Origin: Proteocatella sp041738345
GTDB taxonomy: Bacteria > Bacillota > Clostridia > Peptostreptococcales > Filifactoraceae
Direction of reading: 5' to 3'
DNA length: 63,853 nt
NCBI GenBank assembly: GCA_041738345.1
Contig: JBGSPX010000036.1
Location: 1 to 63,853 of the forward strand
Shown: one piece after another, positions 49,853 to 57,939 of the stretch
How positions within the stretch are numbered: position 1 is the first letter of the stretch
How the letters are laid out: the number at the start of each line of letters is the position of its first letter
Program-made: the position numbers and the translations under genes
The notes under the pieces: generated by a model
Databases searched by the model: none
What the model was told of the DNA's origin: nothing
Seen by the model: only the letters and a program-made list of their open reading frames with translations

Positions 49853-51316
49853 ATGTCAAAAGAACCAAAAGTCAGACAAAAAAAACAAGCCCAACTGTGG
49901 GAAGCAGCTTTACCAATACTTGCACTCGTTATTTTACTTTATTTTGGACTTGTAGTTTTTGAAGCTAATGCTCAAGTTCCACTAGTTATTGCATCTGCAA
50001 TAGCGGTAATAGTAGCTGTATTTAGACTTGGATATACTTGGGGTGAAATTGAAAGTGGTATCCTAAAAACTATCAATATGGGTATGCAAGCAATGATTAT
50101 ACTTATGATTGTTGGTATGCTTGTAGGTACTTGGATTCAAGGTGGCGTTGTACCATCTATGATTTACTATGGTTTACAAATACTTTCGCCTAGTATATTC
50201 CTAGTTGCTACCGTACTTATCTGCTCTATAGTTTCTCTTGCTACAGGTTCATCTTGGACTACAGCTGGAACTGTAGGTATCGCACTTATAGGAATCGGAC
50301 AAGGTATTGGTATTCCTGGTCCTGTTGCAGCTGGTGCAATAATATCTGGTGCATATTTTGGAGATAAGATGTCTCCACTTTCAGATACTACAAACTTAGC
50401 GCCTGCGATGGCTGGTGCTACATTATTTGACCACGTTAAGCACATGATTTTCACAACTGGACCGTCTTACATAATCGCACTTATTGCCTTTGGAATAATG
50501 GGTGCTAAATATGCGGGCCAAGAACTTGACTATGCTGCTATAAATGAACTTTTAGCAGTAATAAAAGGAAATTTCAGTATAAGTCTTCTTATGCTAATTC
50601 CTCCAGTAGTTGTAATTCTTATGGTTGTATTTAAAGTTCCTGCAATTCCTGGACTTATCGGCGGAGTTGTACTTGGAGCGTTTTTTGGAATGGTATTCCA
50701 AGGGGCTACATTCGGAGATATCTTAAATGTTGCTAATGGTGGATTTTCAATGGCTGTGTCAGAAGGTGCTGGACAGTCTGAACTTATGATTGCAGACCTT
50801 CTAAATCGTGGCGGTATGCAATCCATGATGGGAACCGTATCTCTTATAATATGTGCGCTTACCTTTGGTGGAATCTTAGAATCTACAGGAATGCTTGCAA
50901 TAGTAGCTTCTACACTTCTTAAATTTGCACACGGTACTGGTTCACTTGTTATGATTACAATATTCACTTCTATATTCGTAAATATTGTGGCAGCAGACCA
51001 GTATCTATCTATCGTTGTTCCAGGACGTATGTATAAAGATGCTTATGCTGAAAGAGGCCTTGCTCCTCGAAACCTTTCTCGTACGCTTGAGGATGGTGGT
51101 ACTATAACTTCACCACTTATTCCATGGAATACCTGCGGTGCCTTTATGTCAGGAGCTCTAGGTGTAGAAACAGTGGATTACTTCAGATATTGTATTTTAA
51201 ATCTAGTAAACCCTCTAGTTTCTATAACATTCGCTTTCCTTGGTCTATTCCAGTTAAAAATGACTGATGAAGAAAAGAAAGCTTATGAAGAATCAAAAAA
51301 AGCACTTGCTCAATAA
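49853..51316 (+). CDS. nhaC: Na+/H+ antiporter, NhaC family
   Basis: A 487-residue membrane protein with about twelve hydrophobic segments. Characteristic NhaC segments: VATVLICSIVSLATGSSW, the ISGAYFGDKMSPLSDTTNLAPAM loop, and RTLEDGGTITSPLIPWNTCGAFMSGALG. These hold the acidic and polar residues of the transport site. NhaC-type proteins exchange Na+ for H+, or in some branches malate for lactate with Na+. GGAGG precedes the ATG. Monocistronic, with a strong terminator. Confidence 0.93.
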   Translation: MSKEPKVRQKKQAQLWEAALPILALVILLYFGLVVFEANAQVPLVIASAIAVIVAVFRLGYTWGEIESGILKTINMGMQAMIILMIVGMLVGTWIQGGVVPSMIYYGLQILSPSIFLVATVLICSIVSLATGSSWTTAGTVGIALIGIGQGIGIPGPVAAGAIISGAYFGDKMSPLSDTTNLAPAMAGATLFDHVKHMIFTTGPSYIIALIAFGIMGAKYAGQELDYAAINELLAVIKGNFSISLLMLIPPVVVILMVVFKVPAIPGLIGGVVLGAFFGMVFQGATFGDILNVANGGFSMAVSEGAGQSELMIADLLNRGGMQSMMGTVSLIICALTFGGILESTGMLAIVASTLLKFAHGTGSLVMITIFTSIFVNIVAADQYLSIVVPGRMYKDAYAERGLAPRNLSRTLEDGGTITSPLIPWNTCGAFMSGALGVETVDYFRYCILNLVNPLVSITFAFLGLFQLKMTDEEKKAYEESKKALAQ

Positions 51317-51342
51317 TTTAATCTATTAACTTAATAATAAAA

Positions 51343-51378
51343 AAATAAACCAACTGAGAAAACTCAGTTGGTTTATTT
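51343..51378 (+). terminator. nhaC terminator
   Basis: A perfect 16-bp stem AAATAAACCAACTGAG with its complement, AAAA loop, then a U run. Confidence 0.92.
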
Positions 51379-51402
51379 TTTTGACAATATTTTCATAAAT
51401 GT

Positions 51403-51431
51403 TTGAATATTGAACTAAATTATGATATAAT
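51403..51431 (+). promoter_or_regulatory. Promoter of a possible small RNA
   Basis: -35 TTGAAT (51403-51408), 17-bp spacer, perfect -10 TATAAT (51426-51431) with a TG one base before it. Confidence 0.65.
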
Positions 51432-51437
51432 ATATTT

Positions 51438-51525
51438 GTAACATCTACTTAGAAGATTTTACAAGCCTCTTAATTATTATTTACTATATTGCCTCATGCT
51501 ATAAGCTTGAGGCAGTAATTTTTTA
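51438..51525 (+). ncRNA. Possible small RNA after nhaC
   Basis: A transcript from the promoter at 51403-51431 would run about 88 nt to a hairpin TGCCTCA / TGAGGCA (51490-51496, 51508-51514) followed by a six-U run at 51519-51524. No ORF with a ribosome site lies in it, and the next gene is on the other strand. I do not recognise the RNA; it does not look like 6S, SRP or tmRNA. Confidence 0.4.
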
Positions 51526-51551
51526 TACATAATTTTTCTATAGATAGTAAT

Positions 51552-51582
51552 CCTCAAAAAAAAGAGTGCCTAAGCACTCTTT
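51552..51582 (-). terminator. hpf terminator
   Basis: Minus-strand stem AAAGAGTGC / GCACTCTTT with a 4-nt loop and eight Us. Confidence 0.9.
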
Positions 51583-51585
51583 TAT

Positions 51586-52125
51586 CTATTTAGGTTCTAT
51601 TAATCCATAGTAACCATCTTTTCTTTTGTAGACTACAGAAATTTTATCTGTATCATGATTGTGGAATGTAAAAAACTCATGTCCCAACATTTCTAGTTGA
51701 AGAATTGCATCTTCTTCTGACATCGGTTTATATTCAAAAGTTTTTCTTTTTATTATCTGATCTTCTCCTGCTTCTATCATGACTTCATCCACGCTTGGAG
51801 TGTATTCTTCAATATTTTCAAATCTTATTGAATCATGAGTTTTTCTCATAAGTTTGTTTTTATGCTTTGTAAGCTGTTTTTTTAGTTTTTCTACAGCTAC
51901 ATCAAGTGCATTGTATACATCCTCATCTGAAGCTTCTGCTCTAACTACTCCATTTTCAAAGGGAATTGTTATCTCAACTTTCTGTTCACTTTTGAAAGTT
52001 GCTACTTTTACCTTAGCCTCCTGTTCTTTTCCAAAATATTTGTCTAATCTTGAAAGTTTCTCTTCAAAATTATTTTCCATTGCTTGTGTTATTCTAAGAT
52101 TTTTGCCTAAAACATTAACTAACAT
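51586..52125 (-). CDS. hpf: Ribosome hibernation promoting factor, long form
   Basis: 179 residues. The N-terminal HPF domain (MLVNVLGKNLRITQAMENNFEEKL to about residue 100) binds the 30S subunit. The C-terminal domain (KTFEYKPMSEEDAILQLEMLGHEFFTFHN) pairs two copies to make 100S ribosome dimers. The longest frame has 11 extra codons, but ATG at 52125 follows AAAGGGGAG. Monocistronic, with a palindrome in the promoter spacer. Confidence 0.95.
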   Translation of the reverse strand: MLVNVLGKNLRITQAMENNFEEKLSRLDKYFGKEQEAKVKVATFKSEQKVEITIPFENGVVRAEASDEDVYNALDVAVEKLKKQLTKHKNKLMRKTHDSIRFENIEEYTPSVDEVMIEAGEDQIIKRKTFEYKPMSEEDAILQLEMLGHEFFTFHNHDTDKISVVYKRKDGYYGLIEPK

Positions 52126-52168
52126 ATATAACTCCCCTTTCATTGGCACAATTACCATTGATAGTATT

Positions 52169-52188
52169 ATTATACCTCTTATGAGGTA
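52169..52188 (-). promoter_or_regulatory. hpf -10 box and spacer palindrome
   Basis: Minus-strand TATAAT (52169-52174) preceded in the spacer by a dyad TACCTC-ATAA-GAGGTA (52173-52188). A weak -35-like GTTTGA lies 17 bp upstream. The dyad could bind a regulator. Confidence 0.5.
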
Positions 52189-52242
52189 ATCTCAAACACT
52201 TTTATGCTAAATTTTATATTACAGCAAATTTAGTTGAAATGC

Positions 52243-52272
52243 TTGTTAGTTATTATAAGTTACTGATATAAT
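52243..52272 (+). promoter_or_regulatory. Promoter of the Cys-rich small protein
   Basis: -35 TTGTTA (52243-52248), 18-bp spacer, extended -10 TGATATAAT (-10 proper 52267-52272). Confidence 0.6.
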
Positions 52273-52322
52273 AAAAGCAAGAGTTTTTTTTATTTTAATT
52301 ACATATTTTAAGGAGGCGCTTT

Positions 52323-52583
52323 ATGAGTTATAAATATTTTGAAAATCGAAGCTGTGAATATTATCCATGTCATGATATGGAAAACATGAATTGTTTATTT
52401 TGCTACTGTCCCCTTTATCTGACTGATTGTGGTGGAAATTATAATATTCTTCCAAGCGGTATAAAAGATTGTAGCAGCTGCACAATTCCACATCAAGAAA
52501 AAAACTATGAATATATTTTATCAAAATTTAGAACAGCTGCAAGTAAAAAGGCTCAGCAAACTGCTGAACCTAATCAAAAATAA
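52323..52583 (+). CDS. Cysteine-rich small domain protein (PF04071-like)
   Basis: 86 residues. The Cys pattern (CEYYPCHDMENMNCLFCYCPLY, then DCGGNY, then GIKDCSSCTIPH) matches the cysteine-rich small domain family, probably a metal-binding protein. Family members are often found beside or fused to cobalamin biosynthesis genes. Here it lies tail to tail with cbiB, with one base between the stops. Its last third is a hydrophilic tail that also contains the cbiB terminator. AAGGAGGC precedes the ATG. Function unknown. Confidence 0.85.
   Translation: MSYKYFENRSCEYYPCHDMENMNCLFCYCPLYLTDCGGNYNILPSGIKDCSSCTIPHQEKNYEYILSKFRTAASKKAQQTAEPNQK
52545..52571 (-). terminator. cbiB terminator inside the convergent gene
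   Basis: In the minus-strand RNA the arms AGGUUCAGCA and UGCUGAGCCU (one G-U pair) form a 10-bp stem with a 3-nt loop, followed by UUUUACUU. It lies within the coding end of the Cys-rich protein gene. Confidence 0.7.
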
Positions 52584-52584
52584 A

Positions 52585-53559
52585 TTATACTACTAAAAAC
52601 CATATTACTATGAATATAAAAAGCATAAAGAAACTACAATACTTCATAAGCTGCCCTGATAACACAATATCTTCAGCCTCTAGTGACCTAAGTTTATCTC
52701 CAATAGTAGGTTTTTCCACTACTTCTCCAAAATAAATATTAGTACCTCCTAGCTGAACACCAAGTGCGCCTGCAACCGCTCCTTCTGGATAGGCACAATT
52801 AGGGCTCTTATGATTTTTTCTATCTCTTAGCGCTATTTTTACACAATTGCTATGATTTTGCCCTTTTACAAGTGAGGCAAACATAAATCCTACTATAGAT
52901 ATTCTTGCTGGTATAAAATTGAAAATATCGTCAATTTTGGCTGAAAAAAAGCCTATGTCTGCATACTGCTCATTCTTATACCCTACCATTGAATCTAAAG
53001 TATTCACCGCCTTATAAAACATCATTAGGGGTGCCCCCCCTATAATCGCATAAAATAATGGGGCAATTATTCCATCTACTGTATTTTCTGCTATAGTTTC
53101 AACTGTAGCTCTTATTATCTCGTCAAAAGATAGGTTTGAAGTATCTCTTCCAACAAGATATGAAATTTGAGTTCTACTCTTTTCAATGTCCTCAGATTTT
53201 ATACACTCGTATACTTTTACGCCCTCGTCGTAAAGACATTTTTTAGCAAGGCAGGTATACATAAAAAAAGTCTGCACTAAAAATCCAAAATAAAAATTAA
53301 TTTTAAAACTCATATTTACCAAAAGCATCACTACTGCTGCACTTATAAATGTAGTTCCAATAAATAGGAATAACCCGCCAAACTTCTTTGACCTAGAAGT
53401 ATGACAGGTTCTTCTAACGATATTTTCTAAAAATCGTATGAGTTTTCCTATATATTTTATTGGATGTGGAAAATTGTAAGGATCTCCAAATATTCCATCT
53501 ATAATGTACGCAAGTATGAGTGAAGCTGGTATGCTTAATACACTTAAAGTTTCTGTCAT
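52585..53559 (-). CDS. cbiB: Adenosylcobinamide-phosphate synthase
   Basis: A 324-residue membrane protein with several hydrophobic segments. N-terminal IDGIFGDPYNFPHPIKYIGKLI and the middle ETIAENTVDGIIAPLFYAIIGG and NTLDSMVGYKN segments are hallmarks of CbiB/CobD. It attaches the aminopropanol arm to the corrin ring late in cobalamin synthesis. AAGGAG, two bases after the korC frame's end, starts it, so it is part of the kor transcript. No other cob/cbi genes are in the window. Confidence 0.95.
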   Translation of the reverse strand: MTETLSVLSIPASLILAYIIDGIFGDPYNFPHPIKYIGKLIRFLENIVRRTCHTSRSKKFGGLFLFIGTTFISAAVVMLLVNMSFKINFYFGFLVQTFFMYTCLAKKCLYDEGVKVYECIKSEDIEKSRTQISYLVGRDTSNLSFDEIIRATVETIAENTVDGIIAPLFYAIIGGAPLMMFYKAVNTLDSMVGYKNEQYADIGFFSAKIDDIFNFIPARISIVGFMFASLVKGQNHSNCVKIALRDRKNHKSPNCAYPEGAVAGALGVQLGGTNIYFGEVVEKPTIGDKLRSLEAEDIVLSGQLMKYCSFFMLFIFIVIWFLVV

Positions 53560-53561
53560 CG

Positions 53562-54098
53562 TTACTCCTTCTTGCTTGCTTTTACCATGTTTATTCCTTC
53601 TTCAAACGCCTTCATATTTATAGCTTCAGTTCCCTGAGGTATTCTTGCTTTTATTGCATTTTCCATAGCATTTCTATCAAGCCCTGAAATAAGCTCTGTA
53701 AGTGCTCCAAGAGCTACTATATTTGCTACCATTGGTTTTTTTAAAACTTCCTTTGCCGTTTTTAATATTGGAAGTGAATAAACTTTGCAATTCATATGAT
53801 CATATTTTATACTTTCATCTAATACAACTATACCTTCTGGAATTATATCATCACTATACTTTTCATAAGATGCTTGAGTTAACGAAAGCAGTATGTTAGG
53901 CTTTAGTACTTTAGTGAAATAAATTTCATTTTCATCTATAATTACTTCTGCTTTACTTGCTCCGCCTCTGGCTTCTGGTCCATAAGACTGACTTTGAACA
54001 GCATTTTGTCCCATAGAAATAGCAGCTTCTGCTATAATTATACCAGCCAATATAACTCCCTGTCCACCTGAACCGCTTAATCTTATTTCTGTTTTCAT
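53562..54098 (-). CDS. korC: 2-oxoacid:ferredoxin oxidoreductase, gamma subunit
   Basis: 178 residues. Starts EIRLSGSGGQGVILAGIIIAEAA, then YGPEARGGASKAEVIID, the two hallmark segments of Kor/Vor/Por gamma subunits. It works with the alpha, beta and ferredoxin-like subunits to convert a 2-oxoacid and CoA to acyl-CoA, CO2 and reduced ferredoxin. It is the fourth gene of the operon, 14 bp after korB. The 2-oxoglutarate versus branched-chain specificity is not resolved. Confidence 0.93.
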   Translation of the reverse strand: MKTEIRLSGSGGQGVILAGIIIAEAAISMGQNAVQSQSYGPEARGGASKAEVIIDENEIYFTKVLKPNILLSLTQASYEKYSDDIIPEGIVVLDESIKYDHMNCKVYSLPILKTAKEVLKKPMVANIVALGALTELISGLDRNAMENAIKARIPQGTEAINMKAFEEGINMVKASKKE

Positions 54099-54112
54099 AT
54101 TTATCCCTTCCT

Positions 54113-54925
54113 TTATTTAAATCGTTCTATGATTTCATCATAAAGCTGAGTATATTCTGGTTGAACAGATTCATAAAACTCTCCTATAAAGAGTTTCCCC
54201 TCTAATTGTTCTTTTGAAAGCTTATCCTTGGCTTTTATATCTATATAAGTATCTTTCATACTCATCATCAAATCTACTGCCGAGCCTTTTTTATTTTTTC
54301 TGCCGTAATAAGTAGGACAAACACTCATTCCTTCTATTAAAGAAAATCCTTTATGCATAATTCCTTTTTTTACATAATTTATCATCTGTTTTGCATGATA
54401 TGCGGTAGCTCTTGCTACATAAGTAGCTCCTGCTCCTTGTGCAAGCGAACAGATATCAAATGGCTTATCTATATTTCCATATGGCGCAGTAGTTCCTTTA
54501 TCCATATGTGGTGTAGTTGGCGAATACTGTCCACCTGTCATTCCGTATATATTATTATTAAATACAATCGTAGTTATATCAATATTTCTTCTACAAGCAT
54601 GAATTAAGTGATTTCCACCTATTGCCGAGCAGTCTCCATCTCCAGTTATTACAATCACATGAAGCTTAGGATTTGCCATCTTAAGTCCTGTAGCAAATGC
54701 AAGTGCTCTTCCATGCGTAGTGTGTAAGGTAGAAAAATCCATATACCCTGCCGCTCTTGAAGAACATCCAATTCCTGAAACTACACATACTTCATCTTTA
54801 TCAAGTCCTAGTTCCTCTATAGCTACTGTGATTGCTCTCATAAGTATTCCGTGTCCACAGCCTGGACACCATATATGAGGCAGCTTATCTATTCTAAAGT
54901 TATTTAATACGTTTTGACTAGGCAT
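54113..54925 (-). CDS. korB: 2-oxoacid:ferredoxin oxidoreductase, beta (TPP) subunit
   Basis: 270 residues. HIWCPGCGHGILMRA near the N-terminus (Cys ligands and TPP region) and the TPP motif GDGDCSAIGGNHLIHACRRN near residue 95. NNNIYGMTGGQYSPTTP completes the Mg-TPP site. It overlaps the korA stop by 8 bp. The Kor rather than Por assignment rests on the four-gene D-A-B-C order and subunit lengths. Confidence 0.94.
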   Translation of the reverse strand: MPSQNVLNNFRIDKLPHIWCPGCGHGILMRAITVAIEELGLDKDEVCVVSGIGCSSRAAGYMDFSTLHTTHGRALAFATGLKMANPKLHVIVITGDGDCSAIGGNHLIHACRRNIDITTIVFNNNIYGMTGGQYSPTTPHMDKGTTAPYGNIDKPFDICSLAQGAGATYVARATAYHAKQMINYVKKGIMHKGFSLIEGMSVCPTYYGRKNKKGSAVDLMMSMKDTYIDIKAKDKLSKEQLEGKLFIGEFYESVQPEYTQLYDEIIERFK

Positions 54926-56057
54926 TTTTTACCTCCATGAATCCTTTTATGACTTCTTCTGGTGTTATTATTTCCCCATTAGCTTTATTTATGCCATATA
55001 TATTTGATTTATCCTTAGCAGCTCTTTGCACTTCTAAAATCATCTGACCAAGATTCATTTCTGCTACGAATACCTTTTTCATTTTTGAAGTTAATTCACA
55101 AACCTGTTTTTCAGGAAAAGGCCATACTGTTTTTGGTATAAAAGCTCCCACCTTTATCCCCTGTGCTCTAAGTTCTATTATCGCTTCTTTAACAGATCTT
55201 GCCATACCTCCAAAGGTTATGAACATATATTCTGCATCTTCCAGCTTATATTCTTCATATATATTTATTTCATCAAAATTATTTTCTACTTTTTTCATCA
55301 ATCTATCAAGCTGACTTCCTGCTATTTGCGTGCTGTTTGTTGGAAATCCAGTTTCATCATGGAAAAGACCTGTTATATTATATCTATATCCCGTTCCAAA
55401 ATCAGCCATAGGAGGAACTAAATCATCGGTAGTTTCATATGGAATATACTCTTCAGGCCTACAAGACGGACGTTTTCGATTAACTATCTCAAGTTCTCCT
55501 TTTTCTGGTATATCTATATTTTCTCTTAAATGGCCTACAACCTCATCCATAAGTAATATAACTGGTGTTCTAAATTTTTCTGCAAAATTAAATGCTTTTA
55601 CCGTAAGTTCAAAAGTTTCTTTTACCGAAGTAGGTGACAGCGCTATAACTGGATGGTCTCCATGAGTTCCCCATTTTGCCTGCATATAATCGCCCTGTGC
55701 TGGTGATGTTGGAAGCCCTGTACTTGGCCCTGATCTTTGGACATTTACAATTACACATGGTATTTCTGCAATACAAGCATAGCCGATATTTTCTTGTTTA
55801 AGTGAAAATCCTGGTCCACTCGTAGCTGTCATAGACTTTTTCCCTGCTATAGAGCCTCCTATGCATGCTGCAATTCCACCAATTTCATCTTCCATCTGTA
55901 TAAATTTGCCCCCTATTTTAGGAAGCATTTCAGATGAAACCTCTGCTATCTCTGTAGATGGAGTTATAGGATATCCTGCAAAAAATTCCATTCCTGCATA
56001 TAATGCGCCATGAACACAAGCTTCATTTCCTTGCATCAAAACAACTTTTCTACTCAT
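54918..56057 (-). CDS. korA: 2-oxoacid:ferredoxin oxidoreductase, alpha subunit
   Basis: 379 residues. GNEACVHGALYAGMEFFAGYPITPSTEIAE at the N-terminus and TATSGPGFSLKQENIGYA are typical of the alpha (pyrimidine-binding) subunit. It overlaps the korD stop by 8 bp and the korB start by 8 bp. It forms the substrate-binding half with KorB. Confidence 0.94.
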   Translation of the reverse strand: MSRKVVLMQGNEACVHGALYAGMEFFAGYPITPSTEIAEVSSEMLPKIGGKFIQMEDEIGGIAACIGGSIAGKKSMTATSGPGFSLKQENIGYACIAEIPCVIVNVQRSGPSTGLPTSPAQGDYMQAKWGTHGDHPVIALSPTSVKETFELTVKAFNFAEKFRTPVILLMDEVVGHLRENIDIPEKGELEIVNRKRPSCRPEEYIPYETTDDLVPPMADFGTGYRYNITGLFHDETGFPTNSTQIAGSQLDRLMKKVENNFDEINIYEEYKLEDAEYMFITFGGMARSVKEAIIELRAQGIKVGAFIPKTVWPFPEKQVCELTSKMKKVFVAEMNLGQMILEVQRAAKDKSNIYGINKANGEIITPEEVIKGFMEVKNA

Positions 56058-56268
56058 TTTCAGTACCTTCCTCTAAATAAATTGCGTAATCTGGACATCT
56101 CAGTTCACATTGACCACATTTTATGCAGTCCTCTACTCTTAGAATTTCTATCTTATCATTAACTAATCCCAATACATTTTTAGGGCAAAACGCTACACAT
56201 ATTCCACAGCCTTTGCACCAATTCTTATCTACAACTAGTTTTTTGCTCACTTTGAACTCTTCCTCCAT
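56050..56268 (-). CDS. korD: Ferredoxin-like delta subunit, two 4Fe-4S clusters
   Basis: 72 residues with two CxxCxxCxxxCP motifs: CKGCGICVAFCP and CIKCGQCELRCP. It passes electrons from the TPP site to ferredoxin. GGAGG precedes the ATG. It is the first gene of the korD-A-B-C-cbiB transcript. Confidence 0.93.
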   Translation of the reverse strand: MEEEFKVSKKLVVDKNWCKGCGICVAFCPKNVLGLVNDKIEILRVEDCIKCGQCELRCPDYAIYLEEGTENE

Positions 56269-56288
56269 TTCAATTCTGGTATGACTAA

Positions 56289-56317
56289 ATTATATCATTT
56301 TTGTCAGAAATATGCAA
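56289..56317 (-). promoter_or_regulatory. kor operon promoter
   Basis: Minus-strand -35 TTGCAT (56312-56317), 17-bp spacer, -10 TATAAT (56289-56294) with a TG extension. Confidence 0.7.
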
Positions 56318-56488
56318 GAATAACTTCATTTTTCATTGTATTTGATTTTATAGTTGCATTATCAATTTCTTTATACTGCATTTTTTGCTATTTTAAAACG
56401 ATTTCTTTTGATATTATTAAAAAAAATGAAGTATTTTAATCTATTTGCTTCATAATATATTTTTTTATTTCCTGCATTTTTAAATTAC

Positions 56489-56517
56489 TTTAAATTGTAT
56501 TTTTTTACTGCTATAAT
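56489..56517 (+). promoter_or_regulatory. dapB promoter
   Basis: Perfect -10 TATAAT (56512-56517) with a weak -35 TTTAAA (56489-56494) 17 bp upstream. The rest of the 56318-56488 gap is AT-rich and holds no gene I can see. Confidence 0.5.
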
Positions 56518-56547
56518 TAACTTATAAAATAAATTAGGAGGTTTATT

Positions 56548-57348
56548 ATGCAAAAAATATTAGTAGTTGCTCCAAAGGGAAAAATGGGAAAACTCATAAT
56601 TCAAACTATAAGTGAAAGAAAGGATATGATGCTAGTTGGCTCACTCGCTCCTGAAAATAGAGATTATATAGGCGAAGATTCTGGAACTGTAGCTGGACTT
56701 GGAACTATTTTAAATGCTCCTGTTTTTTCAAATATAGATCATATTATAGAAAAATGTGATACTATAATCGATTTTTCTATGACTGAGGTATCAAGCTCAG
56801 TTTTAAAGAAAGCGCTTGAATACAAAAAATCACTAGTATGTGGAACCACAGGTTTTTCAAATGAAGAGCTAAATGAATTTGAAAAAGCATCTGCTCATAT
56901 TCCAATACTATATGCCGCCAATACTTCTAAAGCGGTGAACTGTATGAATAAACTTTTAGAAATGGCAGCTAAAATTTTAGGTGCTGATAGTGATATTGAA
57001 ATAATAGAAATGCATGATAGAAAAAAAATAGACGCCCCAAGTGGAACATCTAAAGAGATGGGACATATAATAGCTGAAGCTATAGGTACTGATTTTGACA
57101 CTTCTGCTAAATATGGTCGCTGTGGAAAAGGAGTTAGAAATGAAAATGAAATTGGATTTCACTCTATCCGTTCTGGAGATATTTCAAGTAGTCATACTGT
57201 AATATTTGGGATGTTAGGCGAAAGACTTGAAATAACTCACCACGCTTACAACTGGCTCTGCTTTGCAAGAGGAGCCTGCGACTGTGCTAAATTTTTAGAA
57301 GATAAAACTCCTGGTATGTACAAGGTTTCTGATGTTATACAAATTTAA
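56548..57348 (+). CDS. dapB: 4-hydroxy-tetrahydrodipicolinate reductase (divergent)
   Basis: 266 residues. N-terminal GKMGKLI nucleotide loop, IIDFSMTEV, CGTTGFS, and the substrate loop EMHDRKKIDAPSGTS. The catalytic His and Lys of the HHxxKxDAPSGT signature are kept, but the second His is Asp. The usual NFSVGVN segment reads NTSKAVN. It makes tetrahydrodipicolinate for lysine and cell-wall diaminopimelate if it is a true DapB. It stands alone, without dapA nearby. The changes leave room for a related oxidoreductase role. Confidence 0.85.
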   Translation: MQKILVVAPKGKMGKLIIQTISERKDMMLVGSLAPENRDYIGEDSGTVAGLGTILNAPVFSNIDHIIEKCDTIIDFSMTEVSSSVLKKALEYKKSLVCGTTGFSNEELNEFEKASAHIPILYAANTSKAVNCMNKLLEMAAKILGADSDIEIIEMHDRKKIDAPSGTSKEMGHIIAEAIGTDFDTSAKYGRCGKGVRNENEIGFHSIRSGDISSSHTVIFGMLGERLEITHHAYNWLCFARGACDCAKFLEDKTPGMYKVSDVIQI

Positions 57349-57369
57349 AAGAGGCTAAGACCTCTTTTT
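57348..57369 (+). terminator. Short terminator between dapB and the GNAT gene
   Basis: A 7-bp stem AAAGAGG / CCTCTTT with a 6-nt loop and a short U run. It overlaps the end of the convergent acetyltransferase gene. Weak but well placed. Confidence 0.5.
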
Positions 57370-57939
57370 AAATTCTTCTTTTTTTATACTCATTTTTATA
57401 TATTTTGTTTCAATACCAGAAACGGTATTCTTAAAATATTCTTGAAACTCTTTATTACTTTCTTCAAATGGATTAAAGCTGTCGTTATAAAATTTTCCAT
57501 AATAGGTTTTTTGGGAAGAAAAGCCTATTTTTTCATAACATCTTATTGCACGCTTATTATAAGCGGCTACAATTAAATTTAATTTATGAAATTTAAACTC
57601 TTCAAAAAACCACTTTAAAAAAAGCGTTATCGCCTCTGTTCCATAGTTCATATTATGGTATTTAGGATCTATTACAATTCCTATTTCGCCTGATTTATCG
57701 AGATAATTAAGTTTTCTAAGTGCTATATAACCGATAAGCCTATTTTCTTTATTAAATATTGAGTAACATTTTCTTCCATGCTGGTTTTTTCTACCATACC
57801 ACATTTTCTGCTCAGATTCACTAAGCTGTGGAAAATTATAATCTTCAAAAAGAAGATCTTCATTGGTTCCCCAATTCATCATTTTTTTAATATCATCAAG
57901 TTCTAATCGTTTTAATCGTATTCGCTCTCCCCAAATCAC
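57355..57939 (-). CDS. GNAT acetyltransferase, RimJ/RimL-like
   Basis: 194 residues. Starts ERIRLKRLELDDIKKMMNW, with IGIVIDPKYHNMNYGTEAITLFLKWFFEE as acetyl-CoA site and YNKRAIRCYEKIGF near the end, the pattern of RimJ/RimL-type enzymes, which acetylate N-termini of proteins or other amines. The substrate is unknown. Its start overlaps the dnaB stop by one base, so it is the last gene of the operon. Confidence 0.88.
   Translation of the reverse strand: MIWGERIRLKRLELDDIKKMMNWGTNEDLLFEDYNFPQLSESEQKMWYGRKNQHGRKCYSIFNKENRLIGYIALRKLNYLDKSGEIGIVIDPKYHNMNYGTEAITLFLKWFFEEFKFHKLNLIVAAYNKRAIRCYEKIGFSSQKTYYGKFYNDSFNPFEESNKEFQEYFKNTVSGIETKYIKMSIKKEEFKKRS

Noticed and set aside
51438..51525. raiA RNA motif for the hpf gene
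   Set aside because: That motif lies upstream and on the same strand as the gene. This unit is downstream of hpf and on the opposite strand, and is too short.
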